45,927 bases of DNA from Chloroflexota bacterium (GCA_026713865.1 JAPONQ010000050.1:1-45927), one strand, 5' to 3'; shown: positions 30,178 through 39,219, counted from the first letter of the stretch. Notes: generated from the sequence alone by a model not told the origin. A program made the numbers and translations.

Positions 30178-33100
30178 TCATGGGCGCTCGCTCTCGCCTC
30201 TCTCGCCGGCCACCTCGATGAGGCGCGCGAGGGCGTTCGCGAGCCGCATCTGTCGGGGGGTGCGGCAGCGAACGCGAACCAGCGCGGGACTGGCGACGAC
30301 CACGGCCAGGCACTGCGCGCGGCTCGTCGCGACGTTCAGGCGATTCAGGCTGTAGAGGAACTCCATCCCGCGCGGCGCCTCGGCACCCGAGCTCGTCGCC
30401 ATCGAGTAGATGGCGATGGGCGCCTCCTGCCCCTGGAACTTGTCGACGGTACCGACGCGCACGCCGGGGAGCGCATCCCGGATCGCTCCGACCTGTGCGT
30501 TGTAGGGGGTGATCACGAGCACGTCCGACTCCCCCAGCGGATGCGGAGCCCCGGCGGCATCGGTGTACTCGGTGCCACCGCGGAGCACGGCGCCGACGAG
30601 CGTCGCCACCGCCCCGGCCTCCTCGACGGACTCGTTCGACCGGCCGCTGTGGGAGACCGGCACGAAGCGGATCCCGGTACCCGACAACGGCTCCACGCCG
30701 TCGAGGTCGAGCCGCTCGCGGCCGGGGTGCGAGCGCAGCCGTCCCTCGTAGAACACCTCGGACGTGTAGGCGCTGATCGCGGGATGGAGGCGCCAGCTGC
30801 CGTCGAGGAAGAGCCCGAGATGCCCGGGCATCACTCGCTCGCCGTCGAGCACGTGCGCCAGGACTGAGCCCCCCGCACCCGGCGGGTGGACGCCCTGGAG
30901 GGGCTGGTCGAGCTGCTGCGGGTCGCCCAGCAGGACGACGCTCGAGGCGGCGGGGGAGGCCGCCAGCGCGTCGGCGAGGGACATCTGGCCGGCCTCGTCG
31001 ATGAAGAGCACGTCGACGCTCCCGGCCATGTCGGCGCGCGCCCACAGCCAGGTCGTCCCCCCGACGACGGCGAGGTTTCCGGCCGCCAGCTCGTCCCGCG
31101 CCTCGCCGTTGCTCTCGAGATGCAGCGCGCCGCCGTATGTGGGTTCCTCGCGCGAGCGCTGGCCGATCTCCACGAAGACGTCTCGCTCGTCTGCGACTCT
31201 CGCCACCTTCGCCAGCAGCTCCCCGATCACCTTGTGACTGTTGGCGGTGACGCCGACGCGGAGCCCCTCCTCGACGAGGCCGACGATCATCTCCGCCCCG
31301 ACGGTGCTCTTTCCCGAGCCCGGCGGTCCCTGGATCGCGAGATAGCTCCCATCCAGCGTTCCCACGAGGCGGCGAGCCGCATCCGCCGCCGGCTCGCCTT
31401 CGTGCCGGAGCTGCGCTCCCGCGGGCTGCCCCAGCCTCGGGGGGCGGCGCGCCAGCAGGTCCCGTGCGGCGCGGAAGGGGCCCGCGCCCGCGATGCCGTG
31501 GCCGAGCACCCGACGCGCGAGCCTCTGGAGGCTCTCCGGCTTCGGGCCGGGCGGAACACGATCGAGCGGGACCAGCGAGGTGCATGTCGGCGGCGCGCTG
31601 CGACCGCGCTTGATGTCGATCACGCCCTCGTCGTCGTCGAGGTGCACGACGGTCCCCGTGCTCCCGCCGGTGGCGGGATCGCGCGGCGAGCTGCCGACCC
31701 GCAGCGAGTGGTCCTGCGGCGGGAAGCGGAACCGGTGGATCGTCGAGCGGCTGCGAGGGGTCGGATCGCGCCACGAACGCTCGTGGGTCAGCTCGCCGAG
31801 GGCGTCGGACTCCTCGCGTCGCTCCTCGTCGGTGAGCTCGTTCACCAGGTAGAAGTACCTCCACCAGAGGGACTTCTCCTCCCGCCGGTGCCAGTTCAGG
31901 AGCTGCGCCAGGAGCCAGCGCCCGCGCTCGTCGCCGTCCATCCGCTCGACGCTTTCGGGGAGGCCCTCGAGCAGCGCGGCGGCCAGCTCGTTCACCGCCT
32001 GCTGGGCCGCGCTGTCCTCCCGCTCCTCCGGCTCGGGCACGGCCGGACGGGGAAGCGCGCCGAGCCCTCTGGCCAGCTCCGCGCGCTCGTCTTCGAGCCA
32101 GTCCCGGAGGCGCCAGGTCGAGAGACAGTCGTCGCGGTTGTAGAGCTCGATCGCATCGAGCAACCCCGACCGCTCCTCCCCCTGCCCGAGCTCGAGCCAG
32201 GTCTCGAACTCGACGATGCTGTCGCCGGCGTCGCGGAGTTCGACCTCGCGCCGGAAGCCGTAGAGCGGCTCCAGCCGCTTGAGCGAGTAGCTCTCCACCG
32301 AGGCCCGGATCCCCTGCCGCACGGCCCGGTAGAGGTCGACGAAGACCTCTCCCCGCAGCAGGCGATCGACTTCCTCTTCCCGCGTCGCGTAGCGACCGGC
32401 GAGCCGCTTCACGGCGGTCGGTTCGTACGGCGCGTAGTGGTAGATGTGGAGCTTCGGGTCGGAGGCGAGGCGGTCGGTGACGAGGTCGATGAAGGCCTCG
32501 AAGGCGCGCCGTTCCGCCGCCGGCGTCACCGTCCCCTGCTCGATCGACCAGAACGCGTGAAACGCCGGCCGGCCGCTGGCATCCGGGCGACCCGGTTCGA
32601 CGACCCCGAAGAGGTAGTCGATGCCGTCGACCTCATCGGAGCCGAAGAACGGGTCACCCTCGATGTCGAAGAAGAGATCGCCCGGCGAGGGCTCCGGGAG
32701 CATCAGCAGTCCCTGGTCGGCGACGAGACGTCCCTCCCGGTCGCGCGGGGGCGCGATCCGCGCCGAGAGCATCTCGCCGGCCCGCTCGCCGCGGACCTGG
32801 ATCTGCGCCTGCGCCTGGATGCGCGCCAGCGCCTCCCGGCCGGCGCCCTCGAGCCGGTCCGGGAGCGGCGCGGGCGGCTCGGCGAGCCCGCCGCGCGTGG
32901 TCACGTCGACGGCGTGCAGGGCGCGCCGCTGCCGCGAGGAGAGGCCGGCGACGAGCGAGAGGTCGTCGCCCGCCCGCCACTGCCGCCGGCAGTGCTCGCT
33001 CCACCGGCACACATCGCAGTGCTCGACCGGCTCCGGGTCGCTGCCGACGGGGAACGCGGGACCATCGGCGAGGAACGCCTCGAAATCCCGCGCCACGAGG

Positions 33101-33687
33101 CGGTAGTAGGCGGCATAGTCGGCCACCCGGTAGGAGACCCGTTCGCGCCGCACGCCGCCGAGGGCGAGGTGCATCTGCGCAGGCACGCGCCCCTGAAGTG
33201 AGCCGACCAGATCGGAGTACATGCAGAGCTGCAGCACCGCCGAGGCCGTCGCGTGCCTGGCGAGCTTCGTGTCCCAGACCTCGTAGCTCCACTCGCCCAG
33301 GTCGCTCGGCTGCTCGACCCGCCGCAGGAAGTCGGCGTAGCCCAGCCGCCTGCCGTCGAAGAGGATCGCCTGGTAGATGACGGCGGCGCCGTCCCGCATC
33401 GCCCCGAGGGTCGCGTCTCGCCCGCGTCGGAGGCCTTCGCCGGCCGGAAGATCCTCGTCCCGCCCGACCTCGACGACCGGTACCCCCTCGGCCTGGAGCG
33501 ACTCCAGGAAGCGCCGCTCGTGCTCGATGCCCCGCTGCGCGATGCGGTCCAGCACCGGGTCGGATCGCACCGGCCGCGTGAGGTGGCCCCGGACCGCCGC
33601 CCGCTCGAGGCCGGCGAGGTGCGTGCACTCGAGATACGCGACCAGGTCCGTGGCGGAGTAGACGAGACGCCCGTCGACTTGCTGCAT
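30178..33687 (-). CDS. RecB-like nuclease / RNase H-like / SF1 helicase fusion (TM0106 family)
   Basis: 1169-residue multidomain protein. The N-terminal ~260 residues resemble a Cas4/RecB PD-(D/E)XK nuclease: a single Cys21 (LECTHLAGLE), GYADFLRRVE, YEVWDTKLARHA, then CDVCRWSEHC, the four cysteines of an iron-sulfur cluster. An RNase H-like exonuclease fold follows (FFDIEGDPFF ... YHYAPYEPTAVKRLAGRYA ... YNRDDCLSTWRLRDWL). The last ~450 residues are a DNA2-type SF1 helicase: IQGPPGSGKST, FIDEAGQMSLADALAA, LGDPQQLDQP, VDKFQGQEAPIAIYSMAT. It probably processes DNA ends or RNA-DNA structures. Members of this family are scattered in bacteria with no firm function. Convergent with the HNH gene. 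Confidence 0.92.
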   Translation of the reverse strand: MQQVDGRLVYSATDLVAYLECTHLAGLERAAVRGHLTRPVRSDPVLDRIAQRGIEHERRFLESLQAEGVPVVEVGRDEDLPAGEGLRRGRDATLGAMRDGAAVIYQAILFDGRRLGYADFLRRVEQPSDLGEWSYEVWDTKLARHATASAVLQLCMYSDLVGSLQGRVPAQMHLALGGVRRERVSYRVADYAAYYRLVARDFEAFLADGPAFPVGSDPEPVEHCDVCRWSEHCRRQWRAGDDLSLVAGLSSRQRRALHAVDVTTRGGLAEPPAPLPDRLEGAGREALARIQAQAQIQVRGERAGEMLSARIAPPRDREGRLVADQGLLMLPEPSPGDLFFDIEGDPFFGSDEVDGIDYLFGVVEPGRPDASGRPAFHAFWSIEQGTVTPAAERRAFEAFIDLVTDRLASDPKLHIYHYAPYEPTAVKRLAGRYATREEEVDRLLRGEVFVDLYRAVRQGIRASVESYSLKRLEPLYGFRREVELRDAGDSIVEFETWLELGQGEERSGLLDAIELYNRDDCLSTWRLRDWLEDERAELARGLGALPRPAVPEPEEREDSAAQQAVNELAAALLEGLPESVERMDGDERGRWLLAQLLNWHRREEKSLWWRYFYLVNELTDEERREESDALGELTHERSWRDPTPRSRSTIHRFRFPPQDHSLRVGSSPRDPATGGSTGTVVHLDDDEGVIDIKRGRSAPPTCTSLVPLDRVPPGPKPESLQRLARRVLGHGIAGAGPFRAARDLLARRPPRLGQPAGAQLRHEGEPAADAARRLVGTLDGSYLAIQGPPGSGKSTVGAEMIVGLVEEGLRVGVTANSHKVIGELLAKVARVADERDVFVEIGQRSREEPTYGGALHLESNGEARDELAAGNLAVVGGTTWLWARADMAGSVDVLFIDEAGQMSLADALAASPAASSVVLLGDPQQLDQPLQGVHPPGAGGSVLAHVLDGERVMPGHLGLFLDGSWRLHPAISAYTSEVFYEGRLRSHPGRERLDLDGVEPLSGTGIRFVPVSHSGRSNESVEEAGAVATLVGAVLRGGTEYTDAAGAPHPLGESDVLVITPYNAQVGAIRDALPGVRVGTVDKFQGQEAPIAIYSMATSSGAEAPRGMEFLYSLNRLNVATSRAQCLAVVVASPALVRVRCRTPRQMRLANALARLIEVAGERGESERP

Positions 33688-33740
33688 GCCCCGATGCTAT
33701 CCGCCCGGGGCGCGGAGCATCGCGCTCGAGGCCGCGGCGA

Positions 33741-34223
33741 TCACCGCTCCAGCCGCAGCCGGATCTCCCCCGCCACGCGCTGCACGTACCGCGCGCGCGT
33801 CCCGGCCGTGCGGGCGCGCTCGACCTAGGCGATCATTCCCTCGCGCTGCGCCCGCGTCAGCGCGGCGAAGGCCCCGCTCGCGCCCGGGACCTGCGCGAGG
33901 GCGCTCGCGAGATCGGCGGGGATCCGGGGCCCGGGCGGCTCCTCGTGCCGCCAGACCTCGATCTCGACGGCGTCGCCGGCGCCCACGCCGGCGGCGGCGC
34001 GGACCGCAGCGTCCAGGAAGAGCCGGAAGGCGCCGCCGCCGCGGGGCGTGAGCCGCGTGCGGAAGGGCCGGCCGTTGGCGCGACCCTCCACGCGTACGTA
34101 CCGATCGGGCGGGGAGCCCGCGAGCGCCCGGCTGGCATCGACCGGAACGTCGACGCAGTAGTTCATGGCGAGCCTGCGAAGAGTGGCGGCGAAGCGATGC
34201 GGGGCCGGCGCTGGCATCTGCAT
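33741..34223 (-). pseudogene. DUF1905/YdeI-type protein interrupted by an in-frame TAG
   Basis: Coding begins at an ATG (34223) and reads a DUF1905 beta-barrel (HRFAATLRRLAMNYCVDVPV, then RTRLTPRGGGAFRLFLDAAVRRAA-like) followed by the YdeI/OmpD-associated C-terminal helix region. A TAG at 33825-33827 stops it after LTRAQREGMIA. The same frame continues with VERARTAGTRARYVQRVAG to a TGA at 33741-33743. In YdeI-type proteins this position is the Trp of REYVRWIEEAK...TRARR, so a TGG-to-TAG change is the simplest reading. The truncated product (132 aa) keeps the whole DUF1905 domain, so it may still function. The family has been linked to bacteriocin and antimicrobial-peptide resistance; function here unproven. 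It follows a small unknown gene by 38 bp. No good ribosome site at the chosen start. Confidence 0.75.
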
Positions 34224-34261
34224 GTCGCCGGTCGACGCGATACCGCGGTGGTCCGGGACGT

Positions 34262-34669
34262 CTAGCCCTGAATCGGGGCGCCGCGGCGCACGCGACGCGC
34301 CTCGCGGTTGGCCTGCAGGGCCGGCTCGTGTAGCCACACCGCCGCCATCCGCCTGGCGAGGCCATCGAGGGCGACCGCGAACTCCTCCCGGTAGGTCTCG
34401 GGATCGTTCACGGCGAGCGCGCGGTAGAGCTCGACCGCCATCTTGGCGGCGGCCGCGGCCTCGTTCGGGCGGTCGCTGTTGGCTCGCTGGTCGCCCAGCT
34501 CGACGAGCGCCGCGGCGACGTCGCGGCGGGAGAGCTCCGAGCCCGCCGAGTCGAGCTCGCGCCGGACGTGCTCGACGATGTCCTCGGCGCTCATCGAGCC
34601 GAGCTCTTCGGCATTACGCCCGCCGGCGAGATCGCGCGCGATCCGCCTCGACTCGGTGTCAGCCACCAC
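34262..34669 (-). CDS. Small helical repeat-like protein of unknown function
   Basis: 135-residue protein with no recognised family. Residues ~45-115 alternate in pairs of helices (VAAALVELGDQRANSDRPNE, then AAAAAKMAVELYRALAVNDP, ETYREEFAVALDGLARRMAA), a layout similar to tetratricopeptide repeats, with about two repeats. The C-terminus is basic (REARRVRRG). GTG start at 34669 with GGGAG just upstream. It lies 38 bp upstream of the interrupted YdeI-type gene and may share its transcript. Such short TPR-like proteins usually mediate protein contacts. Confidence 0.65.
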   Translation of the reverse strand: MVADTESRRIARDLAGGRNAEELGSMSAEDIVEHVRRELDSAGSELSRRDVAAALVELGDQRANSDRPNEAAAAAKMAVELYRALAVNDPETYREEFAVALDGLARRMAAVWLHEPALQANREARRVRRGAPIQG

Positions 34670-34729
34670 ATTCTCCCGTCCACCCCGACGAGTCCCGCCT
34701 CCGGTGACGCCAGATCCCGGGCAGGCCCG

Positions 34730-35839
34730 TCAGGGGATCGAGGCGACCGTCGCCAGGTCCCTGTTCACCTCGATCAGCGCCGGAAGCAGGTCCTCCCGGG
34801 GCTTGATCTCCTGCAGCCGGGGCATGACCCGCTCGTGGAAGCGCGTCATCGAGGCGCGGATGCGCTCATCGGCCATGTGTCCGAAGTTGAACCAGCACAT
34901 CAGGTTGCTGATGCCGAGCTCCGCGAACGGGCGCAGCCGCTCGAAGACCTCGTCCGCCGTGCCGGCGTGAAGCCACCCGTGCTTCAGGTACTCCGCTCGG
35001 CGCTTCGCCATGTCGTCCTTCGGGAGATCGTCGATTCCGGTGTTCGCCCGCAGGCTCTTTCGGGTGTAGGTGTCGAGCACGTCGTCGAGCTCTTCGAGCC
35101 AGTCCTCGCCGTCTTCCGCGACATAAAGCTGCCGGACCAGGCTCGTGTGCTGCCAGGCCCGCGCCCGCTCCTCCGCACCAAGCCCGGCATCGTCCATGCC
35201 CTTGAAGTAGTACTGCAGGCGCGCCGCGATGAACTCCACGTCCTGCGGTCCCAGCAGCAGCGACCAGCCGCGCCGGCCCGCCATCTCGATCCGCTCGGGG
35301 GTACCGGTCGCGACCGCGATGTGGGGCCGGGGACGCTGGATAGGGGCGGGGATGATCCGCCCGTGCACCTCGAAGTCGAAGTACTTGCCGTGGTGCTCGA
35401 AGCCGTCCGGGCTCGGCGGCTCCCACGCCAGGTCGCAGACGTCGAGGAACTCGTGCATGCGCTCGTAGCGCTCGTCGCGGTCGAGCCCGAAGCCGTCGTA
35501 CTCATCCGGCGCGTTGCCGGAGCCGACGCCGACGACGAGCTTGCCCTTGGTGAGCTGGTCGAGGAGGTTGCACTGCGTCACGAAGCGGATCGGGTGCGCG
35601 AGCGCCACGACCGCGACCGCGAAGCCGATCCGCATCCCGGGGACGCGCTGGCTGACGGCGGCGGCCATCGTCGTCGGGTCGGAGTAGACGTTGTAGCCCG
35701 TGAAGTGATGCTCGGTGATCCAGGCGTCGGTGAAGCCCATCGACCGGGCGAGTTCCAGCTGCCCGAAGACCTCGTCGATGACGCGCTCGTCGTCGTCCGG
35801 GCCGGGGGTCTGCGGGTTCAGGTAGTAGCTGAAGCGCAC
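34730..35839 (-). CDS. LLM-class flavin/F420-dependent oxidoreductase
   Basis: 369-residue luciferase-like TIM-barrel oxidoreductase. Landmarks: VRFSYYLNPQTPGPDDDERV, FTDAWITEHHFTGYNVYSDP, IRFVTQCNLLDQLTKGKLVVGVGSG, GKYFDFEVHGRIIPAPIQRP and the later TGTPERIEMAGRRGWSLLL. The DAWITEHHF pattern is the usual active-site strand in LLM monooxygenase-like members. The GTG at 35839 follows AGGAGG by five bases, so it is favoured over the longer in-frame starts. It is unlike the shorter LLM protein at 6.7 kb except in superfamily motifs. Substrate unknown. Confidence 0.9.
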   Translation of the reverse strand: MRFSYYLNPQTPGPDDDERVIDEVFGQLELARSMGFTDAWITEHHFTGYNVYSDPTTMAAAVSQRVPGMRIGFAVAVVALAHPIRFVTQCNLLDQLTKGKLVVGVGSGNAPDEYDGFGLDRDERYERMHEFLDVCDLAWEPPSPDGFEHHGKYFDFEVHGRIIPAPIQRPRPHIAVATGTPERIEMAGRRGWSLLLGPQDVEFIAARLQYYFKGMDDAGLGAEERARAWQHTSLVRQLYVAEDGEDWLEELDDVLDTYTRKSLRANTGIDDLPKDDMAKRRAEYLKHGWLHAGTADEVFERLRPFAELGISNLMCWFNFGHMADERIRASMTRFHERVMPRLQEIKPREDLLPALIEVNRDLATVASIP

Positions 35840-36097
35840 CGACACCTCCTCGACGGCCGGCGTCCTCACGCCTTGTCCCGGCCAGGGCCGCGCGGGCCCG
35901 GCCGACCGGCCGTACGCCTGACCGTACGAGTCTGCGGCCCTTGTCAGCAAGCGGCATGATCCCCTCGGCCCGGCGTGCCCGCATCCCCCTGCAATCGGGT
36001 CGGGAGACGCCCCGGCTGTATGGTCTCGGCACGTTCAGGAGGTTCGCCGGCGAGCGGAAGGCCGCGATTGCCGCCGCCGGCAGGGAGGGGGCTGACG

Positions 36098-36571
36098 GTG
36101 GCGATCACGCTCGAGGCGGGGGGTCACGCGCCGGACTTCGAACTCGCCGATCAGGACGGGCAGACCCACCGGCTCGGCGACTACCGGGGACGCACGGTCG
36201 TCCTCTACTTCTACCCGCGCGACGAGACGCCGGGCTGCACGACCGAGGCGTGCTCCTTCCGCGACGCGCACGACGAGCTGGCCGCCGAGGGTGCGGTGGT
36301 GCTCGGCGTCTCCACCGACGACGCGGAGTCGCACCGGCTCTTCCGCGAGCGGCACGCGCTCCCGTTCCCGCTGCTCGTGGACGGGGAGGCGACGGTCGCG
36401 ACGCGCTACGGCGCCTGGGGAGAGAAGGTGCTCTACGGGCGCCGCTCCATCGGGATGACGCGGTCGACGTTCGTGATCGGCCCCGACGGCCGCCTGACCA
36501 AGGTGTGGAAGCGCGCACGCGCGGCCGAGCACGGCGAGGCCGTGCTCAAGGTCCTGCGAAGCTCGCGGTGA
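36098..36571 (+). CDS. bcp: Thioredoxin-dependent peroxiredoxin, BCP/PrxQ type
   Basis: 157-residue peroxiredoxin that reduces peroxides using thioredoxin. Active-site helix TPGCTTEACSFRD gives peroxidatic Cys47 and a nearby resolving Cys52 (C-x4-C), the 1-Cys/2-Cys layout of the BCP/PrxQ class. Other landmarks: APDFELADQDG, VVLYFYPRDETPGC, VVLGVSTDD, FPLLVDGEATVATRYGAWG and FVIGPDGRLTKVWKR. The GTG start has a GGGAGGGG site. It is convergent with the zinc-ribbon gene (68 bp between stops) and divergent from the LLM gene. Confidence 0.94.
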   Translation: MAITLEAGGHAPDFELADQDGQTHRLGDYRGRTVVLYFYPRDETPGCTTEACSFRDAHDELAAEGAVVLGVSTDDAESHRLFRERHALPFPLLVDGEATVATRYGAWGEKVLYGRRSIGMTRSTFVIGPDGRLTKVWKRARAAEHGEAVLKVLRSSR

Positions 36572-36639
36572 TCGGGTGCCATGGGGCTCAGGGCGTGACC
36601 CCGCTTGAAGACATAACTAGGAAGGTCAGCCGCTCCCGG

Positions 36640-36915
36640 CTACGCGGCTAAGCGCGGCTCCGGGTAGCTCGTACACCGCCATTCCCCGTCGTAGGTGCGG
36701 GTGCTTCCGATCCGGTCGACGTTCTCGGCAACGGCCCGCCCGCCGCAGTGCGAGCAGCGCAGCCCGCGCTCCGTGAGGACCGCGAGCTTGAGCATGGGAG
36801 CCGCATCCGGGCGGCAGAGGCGGAGGTCCTGGGGCCGGCTCCCGTCGGGCGACTCGAAGTCGCCCAGGTAGCGAGAGCAGGCGAAGCATCGCAGTTCGCC
36901 GCGCAGCATCGTCAT
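36640..36915 (-). CDS. Zinc-ribbon-like small protein
   Basis: 91-residue protein with cysteine pairs in two clusters: LRCFACSRYLGDF (C-x2-C), a lone Cys in LRLCRPD, then LRCSHCGGRAV (C-x2-C) and WRCTSYPEP. The pattern fits one or two structural zinc sites. No other domain. The ATG follows a strong GAGGAGG site, and a good sigma-70 promoter lies just upstream (see 36944-36971), so the gene should be well expressed. Function unknown; small zinc-ribbon proteins often bind nucleic acid or proteins. Confidence 0.8.
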   Translation of the reverse strand: MTMLRGELRCFACSRYLGDFESPDGSRPQDLRLCRPDAAPMLKLAVLTERGLRCSHCGGRAVAENVDRIGSTRTYDGEWRCTSYPEPRLAA

Positions 36916-36943
36916 TGTCGATACCTCCTCTCACCTGGCAACC

Positions 36944-36971
36944 AGTATACCACAGGGGGGTAGGGTGTAAA
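36944..36971 (-). promoter_or_regulatory. Sigma-70-type promoter of the zinc-ribbon gene
   Basis: On the minus strand TTTACA (plus-strand 36966-36971) and TATACT (36944-36949) are separated by 16 bp, close to consensus, and are followed by the GAGGAGG ribosome site and ATG at 36915. It is the clearest housekeeping promoter in the window. Confidence 0.8.
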
Positions 36972-37723
36972 CCGGCCTCCGACGCCGGATCGGAAGGCGC
37001 GTCGCTCGCTGTGCCCGCCACGCGGATGACCGGTGATCCGCAACGCAGCAGGGGTCCGGGATCGTCGCCCCGGCACGCGCCGACCCCGGCCGCATCGGCC
37101 CGGCACGCCGGGCGGGCGGCCCGTGCCCATCGCGCCGCGCGCCCGCGCCCCGGGTCCCCCGGCAAGCGCGATGTGCCCGGCGGCCCGGCGCCTGCGGGCG
37201 CCGGAGCCGCCGGGCGTGCCGGCCCGGGGCGGGAGGCGGCACTCCCTTCTGCCGAAATCCATCCTGCCTCAGCGCGCCTGCGTGTCGCACTATTCCTCTT
37301 ATGTGCGATGGGAATGTGGAAATGGCCAGTCAGGCCGAAGCAGGGAGTCCACCCGCGGCGCAAGAGCGGGCCCGCGCAGGCGGCGCAGGTGCCGCCGGCA
37401 CGCCCTCGCGAGCTCACGGGCGGAGCGGACCACGGCCGGCGGCCGGCGATCGTGACTGCGGACCGACCAGGCCCGTCTCTTTCCGCGGGCGGCGGATCGG
37501 GGGGAATTCCTCGCCGCGGAGGGCCCGCAGGGGTTCCACACCCGGGATCACGCGTGAGCGCCGGTACGCGGCGCCGGCCACGCGCGATTATGTCAGCATC
37601 GATGCGGTGACGGCGCCACCCGCAGGCGGGCCGGGTGTGCCCCGACCGCGCCGTTCGCCGGGCGCATCGCGGGTGCTAGACTGATTCACGTCGCTCCTGA
37701 GCCGGCCGGACGACCGACGGCTG
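36972..37723. other. Gene-poor region upstream of ctpA
   Basis: About 750 bases with no gene I can support: the open frames present are Arg/Pro/Ala-rich and lack recognisable motifs, starts or codon pattern. No tRNA or known small RNA was recognised. Near the right end an extended -10 promoter can be drawn for ctpA: TTCGCC (37654-37659), a 17-bp spacer and TAGACT (37677-37682) preceded by TG. A small RNA gene or a long untranslated leader is possible. Confidence 0.4.
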
Positions 37724-39079
37724 ATGCGGCATCCCGGCTGCGGAGGGAGGACGGCCATCGCCTCGCCCCCGGATGCTCCTCCCCCCGCCTCAAGCGGCGG
37801 TTCCACCGCGATTCGCAACGCCCTCTTGGGGGCGGTCGTCGCTGTCATCGGGATCCTGCTCATCTCGGCCGGCTTCCTCGTCGCGCTCGTGCTCGACCCC
37901 GGCGGCGACGAGACCGCCTCCACGCCGGCCGCCACGGCCACGCCTGCCGCCGCCTCGGCCGGGGCGCAGTCGACGGAGGTCGACTTCGACGTTCTCGACG
38001 AGATCCTCGGGATCCTCGAGAGCGACTTCGTAGAGCCCGATCGCATCAACGACGTCCAGCTCTACGAGGGCGCCATCAACGGCCTCTTCAATTCGCTGAA
38101 CGACCCGCATTCGACCTACATCGATCCCACGACCTACGCCATCTCGCGCACCGATCTCTCGGGAACCTTCCAGGGAATCGGCGCCACCGTCTCCCGCCAG
38201 GAGGATCACATCGTGATCGTCCGCCCCTTCGAGGGGAGCCCGGCCCAGCAGTCCGGCGTACAGCCGGGTGACGTCATCCTTGAGGTCAACGGCGAGTCGG
38301 CGGTCGGCTGGACGGTCGATCGAGCGGTCCTGACCATCCGCGGCCCCCGGGGGACGACGGTCACACTCAAGGTCCGGCACAGCGACGGCACGGAAGAGGT
38401 CATCGACATCGTCCGCGACCGCATCGAGGTCGACTCGATCAGCCGCGTCCCCCCGGGCGGCGTCCTCCGTGATGCCGACGGCAACGAGGTCACCGACCTC
38501 GGCTACATCCGCATCGCGCAGTTCACGGAGCGGACGCCGCGAGAGCTAAGCGACATGATCGAGAGCATCGAGGAGGGCGGCGTCCAGGGTCTCATCATCG
38601 ACGTGCGCGGCAACCCGGGAGGCCTGCTCACGGAGACGGTGGAGGTCACCGATCTCTTCCTCGATGAGGGCGTGATCATCGTCCAGGTCGACCGGGACGG
38701 CAACGAGCGGATCGCCGAGGCGCGGCCGGGGCAGGTCACCGAGCTTCCAATCGTCATCGTCCAGGACGAGCAGTCCGCCTCGGGCTCGGAGCTCCTGGCG
38801 GTCGCCCTGCAGGAGCATGGCCGCGCCACCATCGTCGGCGCGCGCTCCTTCGGCAAGGGAACGGTGAACTCGGTGCGCGAGCTCTCCGACGGCGGCGCCG
38901 TCTACATCTCGATCGCGCGCTACCTCTCGCCGGATCGCAACCAGATCGAGGGTCTGGGCGTTACACCCGACGTTCCGGTCGAACTGACTCCCGAGGACAT
39001 CGAAGAGCAGCGAGACGTCTTCATCCACAGGGCCATCGACGTCCTGCGGGGGCAGATCGAGTCCGCAGCGGGCAACTGA
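37724..39079 (+). CDS. ctpA: C-terminal processing peptidase, S41 family (CtpA-like)
   Basis: 451-residue membrane-anchored serine protease. One transmembrane helix (residues ~33-58), an Ala/Thr linker, then the N-terminal helical part with DPHSTYIDP, a PDZ domain (residues ~148-225, FQGIGATVSRQED, SGVQPGDVILEVNG) and the S41 core. The Ser/Lys dyad is Ser353 in DEQSASGSELLA and Lys378 in SFGKGTVNSV (25 residues apart, as expected). RGNPGGLL is the substrate-binding strand. Acts outside the membrane on C-termini of exported or tagged proteins. The ATG lacks a good ribosome site, whereas GGAGGGAGG lies six bases before an in-frame ATC at codon 12; that codon could be a rare start. smpB and ssrA follow. 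Confidence 0.93.
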   Translation: MRHPGCGGRTAIASPPDAPPPASSGGSTAIRNALLGAVVAVIGILLISAGFLVALVLDPGGDETASTPAATATPAAASAGAQSTEVDFDVLDEILGILESDFVEPDRINDVQLYEGAINGLFNSLNDPHSTYIDPTTYAISRTDLSGTFQGIGATVSRQEDHIVIVRPFEGSPAQQSGVQPGDVILEVNGESAVGWTVDRAVLTIRGPRGTTVTLKVRHSDGTEEVIDIVRDRIEVDSISRVPPGGVLRDADGNEVTDLGYIRIAQFTERTPRELSDMIESIEEGGVQGLIIDVRGNPGGLLTETVEVTDLFLDEGVIIVQVDRDGNERIAEARPGQVTELPIVIVQDEQSASGSELLAVALQEHGRATIVGARSFGKGTVNSVRELSDGGAVYISIARYLSPDRNQIEGLGVTPDVPVELTPEDIEEQRDVFIHRAIDVLRGQIESAAGN

Positions 39080-39219
39080 CCGGGAGGACGCGCACGCGCC
39101 CTCCCCCACCCGGGCACGCTACGCTGTCTCGGCTCCGGGAGGCGCGAGCCGCCGTTCGAAGCGTATACTTATGTCGTGTACACGGTGCCGGTTGCGGCCG
39201 GCCGCACGGGAGTCCCGAG

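Noticed and set aside
30886-33201. Plus-strand open frame inside the nuclease/helicase region
   Set aside because: Mirror frame of the helicase fusion without domains.
36986-37610. Open frames in the gap upstream of ctpA
   Set aside because: Arg/Pro/Ala-rich with no conserved motif or ribosome site on either strand.
39164-39169. TATACT box as the smpB promoter
   Set aside because: No -35 element at the proper distance; kept only as a remark.
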